Shown here: in pieces, positions 11,604 through 23,600 of the stretch | Layout of the letters: every line of letters starts with the position of its first letter | Numbering within the stretch: position 1 is the first letter of the stretch | Assembly: GCA_958450365.1 (NCBI GenBank) | Contig: CAUEEP010000732.1 | Location: forward strand, 1,364,001 to 1,428,000 | Direction of reading: 5' to 3' | Length of the DNA: 64,000 bases | DNA from: Mesorhabditis belari | Lineage: Eukaryota; Nematoda; Chromadorea; Rhabditida; Rhabditidae | Position numbers and translations under genes: made by a program | Notes under the pieces: model-generated | Told to the model about the DNA's origin: nothing | Databases searched by the model: none | Seen by the model: the letters and a program-made list of their open reading frames with translations, nothing else

Positions 11604-11771
11604 ATTCGAATAGCTTTGAAATCCACAAACTTTGAAATTTGAATTTTGAAATCTATCTCAAGCTCGCTTTCCTAGAACATGTCAACTTTTAGAAGCTACT
11701 ATCTAGCTACCATAAACTTCTTTATTACCATAATCTTCTTACCATAAGCTACCATAATCTTGTCTTTATTT

Positions 11772-12193
11772 GGGGGTAGTCAAAACAGCGCCATAATAGA
11801 AAACGTTCAAAATAGCGCCGTCAAATTTCTCACAGTCCAAAAAACCAAGCCGGTTCAAGTTTTATACCAAAAAATTCCTTGCGTTCTTGGCTACATGATG
11901 GGTGAAACAGTTTTCTAAAAAAAGTTAATATTTCATAGATAAAAAGAGCACTCAAAATGTGTGTCGAGTGATACTCAGTTGGTTAACTGAATATCTTTAG
12001 AGACCCATTTTGAGTGCTCTTTTCATCTGTGAAATATTAACTTTTTTTAGAAAACTGTTTCACCCATCATGTAGCCAAGAACGCAAGGAATTTTTTGGTA
12101 TAAAACTTGAACCGGCTTGGTTTTTTGGATTTTGAGAAATTTGACGGCGCTGTTTTGAACGTTTTCTATTATGGCGCTGTTTTGACTACCCCC
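11772..12193. mobile_element. Palindromic foldback element with 8-bp target duplication
   Basis: It begins GGGGGTAGTCAAAACAGCGC and ends with the matching GCGCTGTTTTGACTACCCCC. The arms are about 190 bp and the spacer about 45 bp. CTTTATTT flanks both ends exactly (11764-11771 and 12194-12201). An 8-bp duplication fits hAT-like transposition, though the G-rich tip is not the usual hAT end. Confidence 0.85.
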
Positions 12194-12201
12194 CTTTATT
12201 T

Positions 12202-13069
12202 TTATTTAATCTATTTACTTTTAGATTCACAAAAGATAGCCAAAAGATAAAAAATAGAATAAAAACTTAAAAACAAGATAATAGTACAATCAAAAAAATT
12301 GATATTTTAAAGAAATAAATGACAAATAAACAAACAAACATGACAAAATTCCAAAAAAAGATTCTCAAATCTCAGGAATGTTTGCAAAAACTCAAATGAA
12401 TTGAAGAAGCCTTCAAATTTTGAGGAAAAATCTATGAGATGAAGTGCTTGGAGATTGACAAGAGACGGAGAAATAGAAATATTCTATTTTTTTGTCTCTT
12501 TTCTAAAAAGCTTTCCCCTTTTCCTTTTTGTTGGAGGTGAAAACAATGGTCGCTCATCGGGGCTCATCCCGAATTCTTGCACTCTTCCCATTCAACATCA
12601 TCTCCACCTTTCCCCCAAAACCAACTGAACTATTAACCAGATGAAGCTGAAACTTCAAATAATATGATAATTTAAGTAGAAAAAAAACTCTAGAATAGAA
12701 GGGGAACACTTTATTTAAGTATTATCATCGTTATTACTTGTTTTAGCTATAAAAGGGATAAGAAATGAGACTTGCAAGTCATTTAATAGCTTTAATAGCT
12801 ATAAATAGCTTTAATAGCTTTATAGCTCGCTATTTTATATCAAAAAGAAACTAAAATAAAAAGTGAAAACTTTTTGAAAGCATAGTTACTCAGTGAAGGT
12901 GAGGAAAAAAAAGGAGAAAAGGGGAAAGAGAATGGGTGAAATTATGACAATCGGTGAAGCATGAGAGAATTTGAAATGGATTGTGGAAAGGAGAAGAATG
13001 AAAGGGTGAAAGTGGGTGGTCCGGAAAAGTGATGACAGGAGATCATGGGAAGGGTTGGCAAAAAAGACA
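12202..13069. other. Intergenic, no gene seen
   Basis: AT-rich, with short direct repeats (ATAGCTTTAATAGCT near 12790). Nothing coding is supported. Confidence 0.4.
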
Positions 13070-13257
13070 CTGTCAAGCCAAGCCAGGCCAAACCAAGCCA
13101 AGCCAGGCAAAGCCAGGCCAAGCCAATCCAAACCAAGCCAAGCCAAGCCAAGCCAATCCAAACCAATCCAATCCAAACCAATCCAATCCAAACCAAGTCA
13201 AACCAATCCAATCCAAACCAATCCAATCCAAACCAAGCCAAGCCAAGCCAAACCAAA
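13070..13257. repeat. Minisatellite of 5-bp CCAAG/CCAAT units
   Basis: Runs of AAGCCAAGCC and AATCCAAACC repeat for about 190 bp. They produce overlapping long open frames on both strands that are low complexity and not genes. Confidence 0.9.
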
Positions 13258-13426
13258 GCTGACTAGGGAATGTTGTCAAGCCAAGATCGAGCCCTAGCCC
13301 ATCTCATAGACTTTTCATCGGGATTCTGAATCTGCTTTTAGTTTTTCTCGAACGCTTTTGTTTTGATATTTAGCATACAACTTTAGCCTTTTTTCAGCTT
13401 GTTTACAAGCTTTTCTCATCATTTCT

Positions 13427-13497
13427 GATAGCCTAGTGGTTAGTGTGGTCGTGTTCGAAACTTTTTTCCCCTGGTTCAAATCCCTTCACTGCCAACT
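13427..13497 (+). pseudogene. tRNA-like sequence
   Basis: Box A-like ATAGCCTAGTGGTTAGTG and box B-like CTGGTTCAAATCCC are spaced as in a tRNA. A T-rich insertion interrupts the middle and the acceptor stem is poor. Confidence 0.4.
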
Positions 13498-14394
13498 TTT
13501 TTTTGCTTTTTTGTTTAATTATCAAAAACTATTTTTTTAGGGTTTTAAATAGATTTCCTACATTAATTAACTGGGAAAATGGCTTATTTTCGGGTAAGCC
13601 AAGTCGACACGAGTGAGTTTCAAAGTCAAGCCAGAGCTAATGGCCTTTAAAATGACTGGCATCAATTCCAGATAAAGGCCTACTGTTCCCTTATTGTTCA
13701 ATTTGGACTAAACACTTTGACTTTATCTGGAATTTATGAGAAATTGAGTAAAAGTAATTGCCTTGAAAATTCAACTTTTTTACCAATCATTATGTTTTTT
13801 TTTTGTTTTTAAATAGGATTTGTTGATGGGTTCAGAATTGAGCTGAAATGGAAAGGAGCTGTAAAGCTGAAATGCGAGCCGAAATGGAAAGGAAAGTCGA
13901 ATGCAAAGTGGAAAGGAGAAGAATGAAAGGTTGAAAGTGGTGAAAATGATGATGGAGAGATGATGGGATGAATCGGCGATGACCTTATCGTCGATGTTTT
14001 TCAAAAAAACCCAGATAGATTTCTTCAATGAACATGATACGAGCAAATTAGCCAAGTAAAACATTGTTCGCAATTTATTAAAGCTTTCCCTTACTATTCA
14101 TATGTTTTCTAAAGTGTGGCCAATTTGGGAAAGTTAAATGAATAAAATGATTAAATGAATAATCCACTATAGAGACTGCGATAAGCATCTGGTTTTATCT
14201 GTTCAAATTGTTCAAATTTGTACTGTTTTTACCGTTTCCTTGACAATTTTTATCGTTTTTAAATTCTTGTTTTTGCTTATAAATTTAATTGGTTATTGGT
14301 TAACCAATAAATAAATTGGTTTTTGATTTACTAAAGAGAATAATAAGACTAAAAAAGTCAAGAAGATTAATCAAAAAAAGCGAAAGGGAATCGA
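13498..14394. other. Intergenic, no gene seen
   Basis: It contains an imperfect hairpin around ATTCCAGATAAAG (13664) and CTTTATCTGGAAT (13719), plus purine-rich GGAAAGGAGC-type repeats near 13845-13930. No exon is supported. Confidence 0.4.
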
Positions 14395-14463
14395 CCGCCG
14401 AGATCGAACCCAGCTTGCTCGTCTTGTAGCGTAGGAACTTACCACTCGGCCACCGAGCAACTT
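14395..14463 (-). pseudogene. tRNA-like sequence
   Basis: On the minus strand GCTCGGTGGCCGAGTGGTAAG resembles a D-arm and GGGTTCGATCTCGGCGG a T-arm. The anticodon arm is not clean. It may be a decayed tRNA or a tRNA-derived repeat. Confidence 0.4.
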
Positions 14464-14829
14464 GTGACAGACGCTCACCTTTGCCCCATGAAGGCCCCCC
14501 CCCAAAGATTTCCGATTGAGGAAAGACTTTACAGATCAGGTCCGGCAGCTCAAATTGGGTATGATGATGCGGTTAAAGTTTAAAAAACCCATGATAACTC
14601 CATCTCCTTGTAAGTAAGACATTGTTCTACTTAATTTTGATCTAATTCGATTTACCGTTTAATTCCACATCAAACTAAATAAAAATGAAGTAAATTGGAC
14701 AAGGTTTGAACGATTACAAGATTACAACAGTTTCCAATTGTCTACTTTTTGCAAAAACGCACGAGGAGAAAGAGAAGTATCTTTCTCTAGACCAGTATCC
14801 TTCTTATCTCTTCGAGAGAGAGAGAGAAG

Positions 14830-14902
14830 GCGCCGATAGCTCAATGGTAGAGCATCTATAGTTGTAAACAGAAGGTCGAGGATTTAATTCCCCTTAGGCT
14901 CT
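14830..14902 (+). pseudogene. tRNA-Thr(TGT)-like pseudogene
   Basis: GATAGCTCAATGGTAGAGCA is a good D-arm and TTGTAAA a Thr-type anticodon loop, followed by GAAGGTCGAGG. The acceptor and T-stems mismatch. A related, shorter copy is at 60028. Confidence 0.5.
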
Positions 14903-14971
14903 AAACTCTTTGCCATTCATTTAATCTTTAAGCTCTCTTCATTGCTTTCACTTTCTGGCCATTCATTTAAT

Positions 14972-17900
14972 TTATTCATTTCCAGTATAGTTATTAAGCA
15001 AGAATTTGAATGGATTTTTCGAAATCTCGAACAAATTCCCTAATTTCTTTGTTGAATTGAGTCTCTTGATGATTTTTCGGTGTTCCTCTAGCTCTTTCAT
15101 CGAATGTTTCTCGAGAATTTTCAGCTTTGTTTCCGGAGATATCACATAGCTAAACACTTTTTATTACTTATTTAAACACTTTATACTCTAATCTAGACTG
15201 AATACTCTAATCTGGACTAAATGCCGTAATCTAGCGATCCTAGACTGAATCTACTATTCTAGATTGAATACCGTAATCCCTACAGTCTAGTGAAGTGTTA
15301 AACTAACACTTCTTTATATCTTAATTTATATCTTATTCATACTTTTACCTAAAATTATATTTCCATTGATCAATTTGATGAATGCTTTGACAAGGGACAA
15401 GAAAAGATTCGATAATCAATGAATATTCCCATTCGGTTTCATATTTCCTGAAATAATTCATAAAATCATTGCTCTAGAAAGCTCTAGAAAGCTCTAGAAA
15501 ATCATTGCTCTAGAAAGGCATTCATTTAGTTTCTTTGGGACAAATTATATTAGGGTGGTGCAAAAGAAACTGCCGATTTGACGGTAAATTCAAAAAAAAG
15601 ATGGCGTTCGATGGTGAAATGATCACAATGGAATATTTTCGCAAGATCTCAAGCAGATTGGCATGGATTGGCATGGATCGGTCTGAATAACGTCCCTCGG
15701 CTTGGCTTCGTTCACGACTTCTGGCCTCGAACCGTGCTCGTAATCTCCCAAAGTCTCATCTCCCTCTCGGAATCGTTGAAACCAAGTCTGACACTGCTTG
15801 AGAGACAAACTGCCGTCTCCGAAAGCAGCACAGAGAGAACGATGCGATTCGGCAGTAGACAGCAGCAGACGGCAGCAGACAGCAGCCGACAGCAGCAGAC
15901 AGCAGCAGACGGCAGCAGACAGCAGCAGACGGCAGCAGACGGCAGCAGACGGCAGCAGACGGTAGCAGACGGTAGCAGACGGTAGCAGACGGTAGCAGAC
16001 GGTAGCAGACGGTAGCAGAATTTCCAATTTTGAAGTTAAACAGTAATGCTGCTCGTAGCACAAACTTTTGCTCGACCATGATCTAAATAAAAAAATAAAG
16101 CATTTTTAAATAAAATAAACAACAACCAAAAAATTTAAATGTCGAAATAAATATCAAATAAATATGCGAACAAAACATAAAAAAAATAATGCCGTTAGCA
16201 TCGCTCGTTTCTGATAAATGAGAGCCGATACCCATCGGCAGTTTCTTTTGCACCACCCTAATATTATAAAAGAAGTTGTTGTCAAAACTATTCACCATTT
16301 CCTCCATCCACTCAACAGAAAATCATCTAGAGACCATTTATTATTGGTTAATGAGCCATTACGAATGAATCCTTGTTCCTAAACTTTTATATTATACTAA
16401 AGTATTATGAAATGTAATCAAATAGCACGAAAATCATCTCTACCTTTGCATAAACATAATACTCAGTCGATGTTGTCGCCCAAAAGATGAATTCTTGCAT
16501 ACAAGCTGTGTAGTCAAGTGCACTAGTTGAATTTATGAAAAGAAATCGATTAATCGATTAATCGACCTTTTTTAGTAAACTCTTTTCCTCTTGAGTAAGT
16601 AAATAAAGTCATAAAGTAAAGTAATAAAGTAAATAATAAATTTGCTTACCGTAAATATTGTAATAGTACCCCGCCGCCCTCGTACAGTCGCGTAGTCGCA
16701 AAAGTTTTTTAGTATTTTGTTAATCAAAGCTTTTTTCAAAGTGCCCGTACTTTCAAAAAATGCGTCTTTGGTATCAAAAAATAGCCCTGAATTTCAGCTA
16801 TTTTTTAATACCTAAGCGAGCATTGTAGCATAAACCAGTGTCGAGAAAAACTCGTCCAAAGCTAGACTACACAACACTCCGCACCGTCATTATGGAGGTG
16901 GAGTATTATTACAGTATTTACGGTAGGTGTTTCAATTCCTCAAAAAATTACTTCAATTTTTGTGCTTTCATTAAAAATCCGCCCTCGTACAGTCGCGTAG
17001 TCGCAAAAGTTTTTTAGTCTTTTTTTCGAAGCGCCCGTACTTTCAAAAAATACGTCTTCGGTATCAAAAAATAGCCCTAAATTCCAGCTATTTTTTGATA
17101 CCTAAGCGCGCACTGTAGCATAAACCAGTGTCGAGAAAGACTCGTTCAAAGATAGACTACACAACACTCCGCACCGTCATTATGGGGGCGGGGTCCAATT
17201 ACAGTATTTACGGTAAGTAATTTTTTACTTAGCGTCAAAAGCGCTTTTTTCAATTCTTCAATTGTTTTATTACTTTTCTATTCTTTTAAAAGCTAATAAT
17301 TTTAGTAACTGTGAACTAAAACCCTTCAAATCGATCTAGTAAAGAACAAAGAATTTCTACGGCAAAGAATTGAACTCGAGTGGAGTTGAACTTGCCGTCT
17401 AACGGCTGATCGATTTTGGATACTAACGCGCAAGCCACTTGGCCAGCCGTTGAACTAGTCCGTCCCCTTTAAAACGCGTTTTAGAGCGATTATTCGAAAA
17501 GAACACACTCTACTTCTTACCGTCCAGTTTTCAGAATTCTTTCACAAATCAATTGATTGGATCTCATTTCTGGATGAAAAAATGACGAGATGACGTTCTA
17601 AAATGACAATGAATCAGCTGGATGTTCTACTTTTGCTTGAAAATAGAAACGCGTGCTTTCTGGTGCAATGTTCCTTCAATAAAGAAGGAGTTGGCGCTAG
17701 AAGTGCGCTAGAAGGGGGTTTTGAATCTTTTAAGCTCAAAGTAAGCATAAAGAACATGTCTATGCCAATAGATTTCAATCTTTTAATAAGTTTGACTTTG
17801 ATTTGGGTTTAGTTTAGCCGAACGTTCAACTCACTGGAAGTGCTAGGTCGACAAAGGGGAAATCTGGGCGTTTTAATTGAAAATCGGCCCAGTTTCTTAG

Positions 17901-19332
17901 GAAATTGATGGATCGAGGGGAATTCCTGAAAATGATACAGTATGATACAGTAATCCTTTCTAAATACCGTACTTTGCGAGAAAACTTTGATTTGAAATCG
18001 GATTTTGATCAGATTCGGAATAGAAAACGAGGTGAACATCTTGATTTGGGATGAGAGATTCGAGACGATACAAAGGATTGATAACACCTGAAAGACTGGA
18101 GTTAAAATGTGGCTGAAATAGAGCTAAAAGAGAGCTAAAATGGAGTTAATGCTTTTGAAATAGCGTACCGATATCAGCACCAATATATAAAACCCATTCA
18201 AATGTAAATGCTTCGAGGAAATTGGCGATAATGCAAGGGATTTGAAAGGGTTTCTGAAAGAAAAGGATTTTGTTTTAAAGCTTTCGGATTGTTTATAACG
18301 CTGCCACAAAGGGCTGATTCAACTGCCCCTTTAGTCTAGCGGATAGTGTGTTCGTCTACAGATCTTATGAAGAGTTCTTTGGCTTGAGTTCGGATCCTCC
18401 CCTAGCCAAATTTTTTTTGACCAAATATTTATGTTTTATCCATTATTTTACAGCTTTTACAGCTTCTACAGCTTCTAAAGACAATTGTTTATAAAATCTT
18501 TTTTCACCAGCCTCTCTTTGCAGACAAAACAAAGCCGATATTGAGGGAATGAGTGGATCGAAGAGTTCAAAGTGATACCCATGCACTCCAGCATAGCAAA
18601 TGACGGTTGAGCGCTGAAATAGTGCAAATTAAGTGCATCAGAATGGGTGTGTTTGCATTTTTGAGCACAAAAAGTATAAGGTTTTAGAGGATATACAGTA
18701 CTGGACAAAAATATATCAAGCTCCGGATTTTTCTCAAACCTTGAAGCTTAATAACTCAAGAACTATACATCGGAGTCTATAAGTGTTACAGTGATTCAGA
18801 AAGCTTGAAATGATATCTATAAGTTGGCATACTTAATTTTCCGATTAGCTTTAATTTTTGACTGATTTCAGGGCACGCAAAGTAGGGTGTCAAAAATTCG
18901 CTTTTGTTGGAGAGCATGATATATTTTTGCTCAGTTTACTTCAAAAAAAAAAACCGAAAGCTACAAGTCAGTTCTTTATTTTCCATTCTTATTTCTATTT
19001 CCTAAGCAAAACTTGAGCTTTAACTCACAGCTAAATCAAATTCCTGATCATTTCTCTTCTCATAATCGTTGATGAATAAAATGGCGATTGTGTTTCGATC
19101 GATTGTCGGCTGCTTTTTCTCATCAAAACTTTCTAAACAATTATCTGATGCAAAAATAAATGAAAATTTGACTGTATCAGTCAATTTTTAAACCTTTGCC
19201 ACTCGAGCACTTTGTTGTAATCAACTTTTTCGGTCTTTCAATCGACTCGTGCTCTTCGGTTTCATCGTAGAGAAACACCAGGAAAATGAGAGAAATGAGT
19301 AAAACAAGGCACAACCAGAAGATTTGCCTCAT
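14972..19332 (-). CDS. DUF273-type putative glycosyltransferase, type II membrane protein
   Basis: Eleven exons join in phase: 19332-19194, 19132-19029, 18613-18470, 18253-18169, 18087-17973, 17925-17835, 17597-17521, 16522-16444, 16378-16296, 15447-15349, 15149-14972 (about 397 aa). A short N-terminus and one hydrophobic segment (IFWLCLVLLISLIFLVFLY, residues 4-22) suggest a signal anchor with a lumenal body. Motifs fit the nematode DUF273 family: STVICYAGVHGYHFELFDP, then EWVLYIGADIGVINP, where the family usually has a DAD, then LAKNSPRSINFLRNWADF, and near the end SLDDFLLSGW. Sugar transfer in the Golgi is inferred from the family, not shown. The first Asp of the DxD-like motif is Gly. The start follows TCTAG by 13 nt. 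Its introns hold a mariner, family A MITEs and tRNA-like sequences. Confidence 0.85.
15550..16261 (-). mobile_element. Truncated mariner element
   Basis: TIR TTAGGGTGGTGCAAAAGAAA at the left and TTTCTTTTGCACCACCCTAA at the right, with TA on both sides (15548-15549, 16262-16263). On the minus strand it encodes only the N-terminal helix-turn-helix part of a transposase: VEQKFVLRAALLFNFKIGNS, then SLCAAFGDGSLSLKQCQTWF. The catalytic domain is missing. A 10-bp minisatellite interrupts the coding sequence. It is inserted in intron 9 of the DUF273-type gene. Confidence 0.9.
15851..16020. repeat. 10-bp minisatellite inside the mariner coding region
   Basis: About 17 units of the decamer GGCAGCAGAC, with AGCAGCAGAC and GGTAGCAGAC variants; the GGTAGCAGAC variants are grouped at the high-coordinate end. 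The unit matches the codons expected at that very point in mariner transposases (GNSAAE, read on the minus strand). Confidence 0.9.
16649..16923. mobile_element. Family A MITE
   Basis: It runs from CCGTAAATATTGTAATAGTA to TATTACAGTATTTACGG with TA on each side. It lies in intron 7 of the DUF273-type gene and shares its right flank with the copy at 172. Confidence 0.85.
16979..17213. mobile_element. Family A MITE, 5'-truncated
   Basis: It starts inside the left arm at CCGCCCTCGTACAGTCGCGT and ends with CAATTACAGTATTTACGG followed by TA. It lies close behind the copy at 16649 in the same intron. Confidence 0.8.
17370..17455 (-). pseudogene. tRNA-like sequence in an intron
   Basis: On the minus strand ACGGCTGGCCAAGTGGCTTG resembles a type II tRNA D-arm and CGAGTTCAATTC a box B. 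Pairing is incomplete. Confidence 0.3.
18325..18408 (+). pseudogene. tRNA-like sequence in an intron
   Basis: CCTTTAGTCTAGCGGATAGTG is box A-like and GAGTTCGGATCC box B-like, in tRNA order, inside intron 3 of the DUF273-type gene but on the opposite strand. The stems are imperfect. Confidence 0.35.
18696..18938. mobile_element. Tc1-like MITE
   Basis: The left end CAGTACTGGACAAAAATATA follows TA and resembles Tc1 termini (CAGTGCTGG.CAAAAA). A partly matching inverted end, TATATTTTTGCTCAG, is at about 18920-18934. No transposase. It lies in intron 2 of the DUF273-type gene. The right boundary is uncertain by several bases. Confidence 0.6.
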
Positions 19333-20672
19333 CCAAATGTCATGCTAGATTGTGAAATTAAAAAAGAAATATCGTTATAAAGCTATTGTTCAAATTTTGA
19401 AGAGAAAATGACAAATAGAAAGTAAAAAAAAATCCCGCAAAATTGAATGGCAAGGCTGAAAAATTGATTTTGCAAAATTTTGAGGTCATTACGATGGGAT
19501 TAGTGGTGACAGTGACAAAGCTGGGTGCAATTCGGTGAAAAAATGGAATTGAGTGGCTACTTTTTAGTTGTTTTGAGTACAGAAAACACATTTTCATCGA
19601 TTACTTTTAATTAGTTTTATCGAATGTGGAAATATTGGCTTGTCTTGGGGATTTCTTGTCTTACAAGGGAACCTTCTTTTTTTTGATAAACATTTAAAAA
19701 TTCGTTTTTGGTTATTAGAAATTTATATAATGTTATTTAATGATTGAAAATTTATTCAAATTTGAGAAATACTGGAGCTTTAATAGCTTATTAAAGCTAT
19801 TAAAGCTATACAATAGCTTTAATAAAGCTTTAACTAATATTATTGCACCCGTTTTCTTCACAATCGCGCATATTTTTGTCCTGTTAGTTTTTGTCCGTCG
19901 GAGTCCATTTTCTAGAAATTCAAACGGCTACAACTTTGTGCGTTTTGCCGATTAGCGGCTTTTGAAAACAGTTTCTGAACGTACATTTTCAGTCCTTTCT
20001 ATTGGTACCTACCTCATAATGTAACTCGCGGGTAACTTGGGAAGGTTCCCTTGTTAAAGATTGCTTGCTTAGAGATTGCTTGTCTTTGTTAGTTTTCTTG
20101 TGGTCCAATGAATATTTTTGAATGTTAAGAACCAGTATTGAGGTCGCTAAAAAGTAAATTTTATTTTAATGATAATTTTGACTGAAAAAAAACGGCTAGA
20201 GAATGAAGAAGTTTGCCAGGAAAAGTGGGGAAATTTTGTAGTAATAGAATGAAGAATTGAGTGAGCTAGAAAGGATTCGTTTTGAATTTTGCCATCACCG
20301 GTTGGAAGTCCTTGTAAGTCTAAAGTGTTGTAAGTCTTTGCTCTTTTGGAAGCCATTGATTTGTTCTTTGCACTGTTTTTTCAATTCAATTTTATTCATC
20401 AAAGAAAAATGAGGTTCAAGAGTCAAAAATTGCACATCGTAAATCGTTTTTCAAAGAAAATAATTCAAGGAATTCAAGGGATTCAATGATTTGAAGGATT
20501 TGAAGAAAGCAAATACTTTCATTAGTCAATAAACAAACTTTGAGACAACCATTAACAGGGAAAACTTTGGCAGTTCACAAAATTAAAAAAATAAAGCTTT
20601 TTGTGAGGATCATTGAAAGATTTGTAGGATATTTTGAAAGGAATTACTGTCAAGACTGTAGCTATCAATGCA
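19333..20672. other. Intergenic between two minus-strand genes
   Basis: This holds the 5' flank of the DUF273-type gene and the 3' flank of the TGF-beta gene. A minus-strand AATAAA (TTTATT near 20390) could serve the TGF-beta transcript. Short AGCTATTAAAGCT repeats lie near 19780. No gene is seen. Confidence 0.45.
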
Positions 20673-23600
20673 CTACAAGCATTCACAGTTCTCAGCAATC
20701 GCTCTTGGGAATAAACGAATGACAAGATTTCCCTGATCATCTAAAAACATTAAGATCAATGGAGAGAGACGAGATGGAGCACAGCAAATTGAGGAGCGCA
20801 TTGAGGAGAGGGAAGAGAGAAGAGTGGCACGGGGAGACCAGCGCTGGAAAGTCTTTTGTTAACACCTTCACGACTATCCAACGACGATGGACGACAATCC
20901 AACGACGATCCAACGACAACCCATCGATGGACCGTATTAATTATATTATTTTTTGGTGTCAACTCAAAGTTTTAAGGACTTAGAAGGACTGTTATTCATT
21001 TCATAGAAATGTCTTGTTAACTTTGTAATAGTTTTCAAGAAGAGATTCAAGGCTATCGAATGAGTACTGTATTTCTTCGAATAGAAGACCGGGTAAAGAG
21101 TATGATCGCGTACTCCTGCGTAGCAGCTCTTTTTAAAATTTTTTTCTGCATAAAAGCTTTCAATCAAGTGCTATAGAGCTGGAAAATGACTCAAAAATCT
21201 GTTAGCTCATGTCGTATTTTTGAGTCATTTTCCAGCTCTATAGCACTTCATTGAAAGCTTTTATGCAGATAAGAAATTTAAAAAGGGCTGCTACGCAGGA
21301 GTACGCGATGATCCTCTTTACCCGGTCTTCTATTCGAAGAAATACGGTATACAGGGTGACCAAGAATTACCGCAACACACAAAAGGCCTGACTTTTAACC
21401 AAATATGCAAGCCATCTCGAAAAGTTAACTTAAATATCTTTATTCAACATATAACAGTAACAAATTAACAATTGAATTCAAATTTGCCTCCATCTTCATT
21501 CAGACAGGCCATCCAAATTGCAAACGTTTGGGAAACGCGTTGACCGTGGCGAGCAAATAGGCATCATCTTTGCAGCATCTTTGCAGGGTAGCCCATGCTT
21601 TGATGAGCGCCTTCTTCAAACTTTCGAGATTTTTATTTGGTTTTGCATATGCTCTGGCTTCAAGAACACTTCAAGAACTCCAGACTGAGTAATCCAATGG
21701 GTTAAGATCGGGTGAGCGGGGTGGCCACTCAGAAAACGAGGTGAAGTCCGGGAAGTCCGAGAATCACTTGCCCTTCGCAGCAGCTGATAGTAATTGAGAT
21801 TTGTTCTTCTTGTACGGCTTCATTTTCAGCTTTTTCTTGATGATTGTGTTGACGGAGCTTCTCTTCAGACCCATTTTCTGTGTCATTCCTCGAGCCGATT
21901 GGTTAGGGTTTAATCTTAGACGATCGCGCACTTTGACATCAGCCAGACATATTGACATTAGCCGGAGTAACCGCTGTTCGTTTTGCACCTCTTCCAGGTC
22001 GACCAGAAACTGTGCCCAGAGTTTCATAACGTTGAATGGTTCGAGAAACGAGGCTGCTGGGGACATTCAGGCGCTTTGAGAGCTCGCTTTGAGAGCTTTC
22101 AGAGCCTGAATCTCGCTTTGAGATCTCGCTCACCTGCCGCTTGAGCTGAAGGATCGATTGTCGATGTGGAGACGCTTTCACCATTCCTGAAAACAATCAT
22201 ACTTGAATTATTGAAGTATTGAAAGTTTGTAATCATATCATAAAATAAGAAAAATACACAAAAACCATAAAAACAGGTAAGCAAAAAGTGAAATGGGGCT
22301 CATAACATAATACGACGTTGTTGCGGTAGTTCTTGATCACCCTGTAATACTATAAATCCTCTATTAGAGCGGCACTCAAAAGGGATATTAGAAAATAGAG
22401 CGGTATACCGTAAAGTTGAGCAAATTTGATGATTTTTGTATCAAAATGTTCGTGAGAGTCTCTAGAATAAAAATTATCCCCTCGTTTTTTGTTCTAGACC
22501 CTGATTGTCGAGTTACGAGCTCCAAACTGCAGGGTACCACAAAATTTCCCATACAAAATGACCAAAAAAAAAGCGCTAAAACTCAATTTTAAAAATTTCT
22601 GTCAAGGGGATTTGAAAAATTCCTTCAGATTCGGAATCAGCACAATTTTCCGCATCTAAAAAAGGTACTCCCGGAAAAATTCGATAGAAAACGCATTTTT
22701 GCCTTATTTCACGCCGATGCGCACATCGAAAAATTAACATTACCTAGATTTCAAAACTTTCAATTGAATGACTGAATATCTTTTGTTTTGATTGTTTTGA
22801 TTTTAATTGTTTGACTTTTTTCTGATTCTGTTTGTAACCTTTGTCGGTTGATCACACGATCCATTGCACTGCGAGAGATCAATGTGTGGAGGAGCGAGCA
22901 CAACGTGATCCAAGCCCAAAGACGCGGTCGAGATCAATCGACGAGACAATCCACAACCCTGAAAGGCTTATTTTTGAAATTGGTAACAGGCTCATTATGC
23001 AACACTGAGTTGTCATTTTTCTGTACTTTATCCAATTTTGCATTTTGCCTTCAACTCACCCCTTCTTTCTTGAGAAGCACTAGTTCTTGTTGTTCTTGTT
23101 GTTCAATATCATCTTCAACTTCCTCACTGTCACTCGATTCTTCATCAACTTCATCTCCAAATCCATACCACGGATCTTTCTTCTGCTTTTCCGCGATTTG
23201 CTGAGCTTTAGTCAACTAAAGAACCTTTTGCTTTGTTTAGGAATCAAGTTAAGAATTAGTTCAAGTTAAGAATATTGTCAGACTTTTTTACAATCATTTT
23301 TTTGAGTTCCTCTTTATTTTTGATTGTTTTTGATTGCTTTTCAAAGATCTCTGATCAAAAACGGATAACTGATAGATAGATAGATCAAAAGATTTGAAGT
23401 TAAATCACCCTGAGCCTTTTCTTTTGACAACTAATCACTGAAATCGATTACAAGTCTTACAATCCTACAAATCCTGAAAATTATAGCAAAACCTCTAACT
23501 TGTGCTGTCCAGAAGTGTTAGTTAAAAACACAGTTAAACCGAGAAAACAATTCGATCTGACTTTTGCGCATTGTGTCTTGATTTTCTTACGATTTATTAG

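Noticed and set aside
12886..13297. Overlapping open frames rich in Trp-Leu-Gly or Lys-Pro-Ser
   Set aside because: Low-complexity translations of the CCAAG/CCAAT minisatellite.
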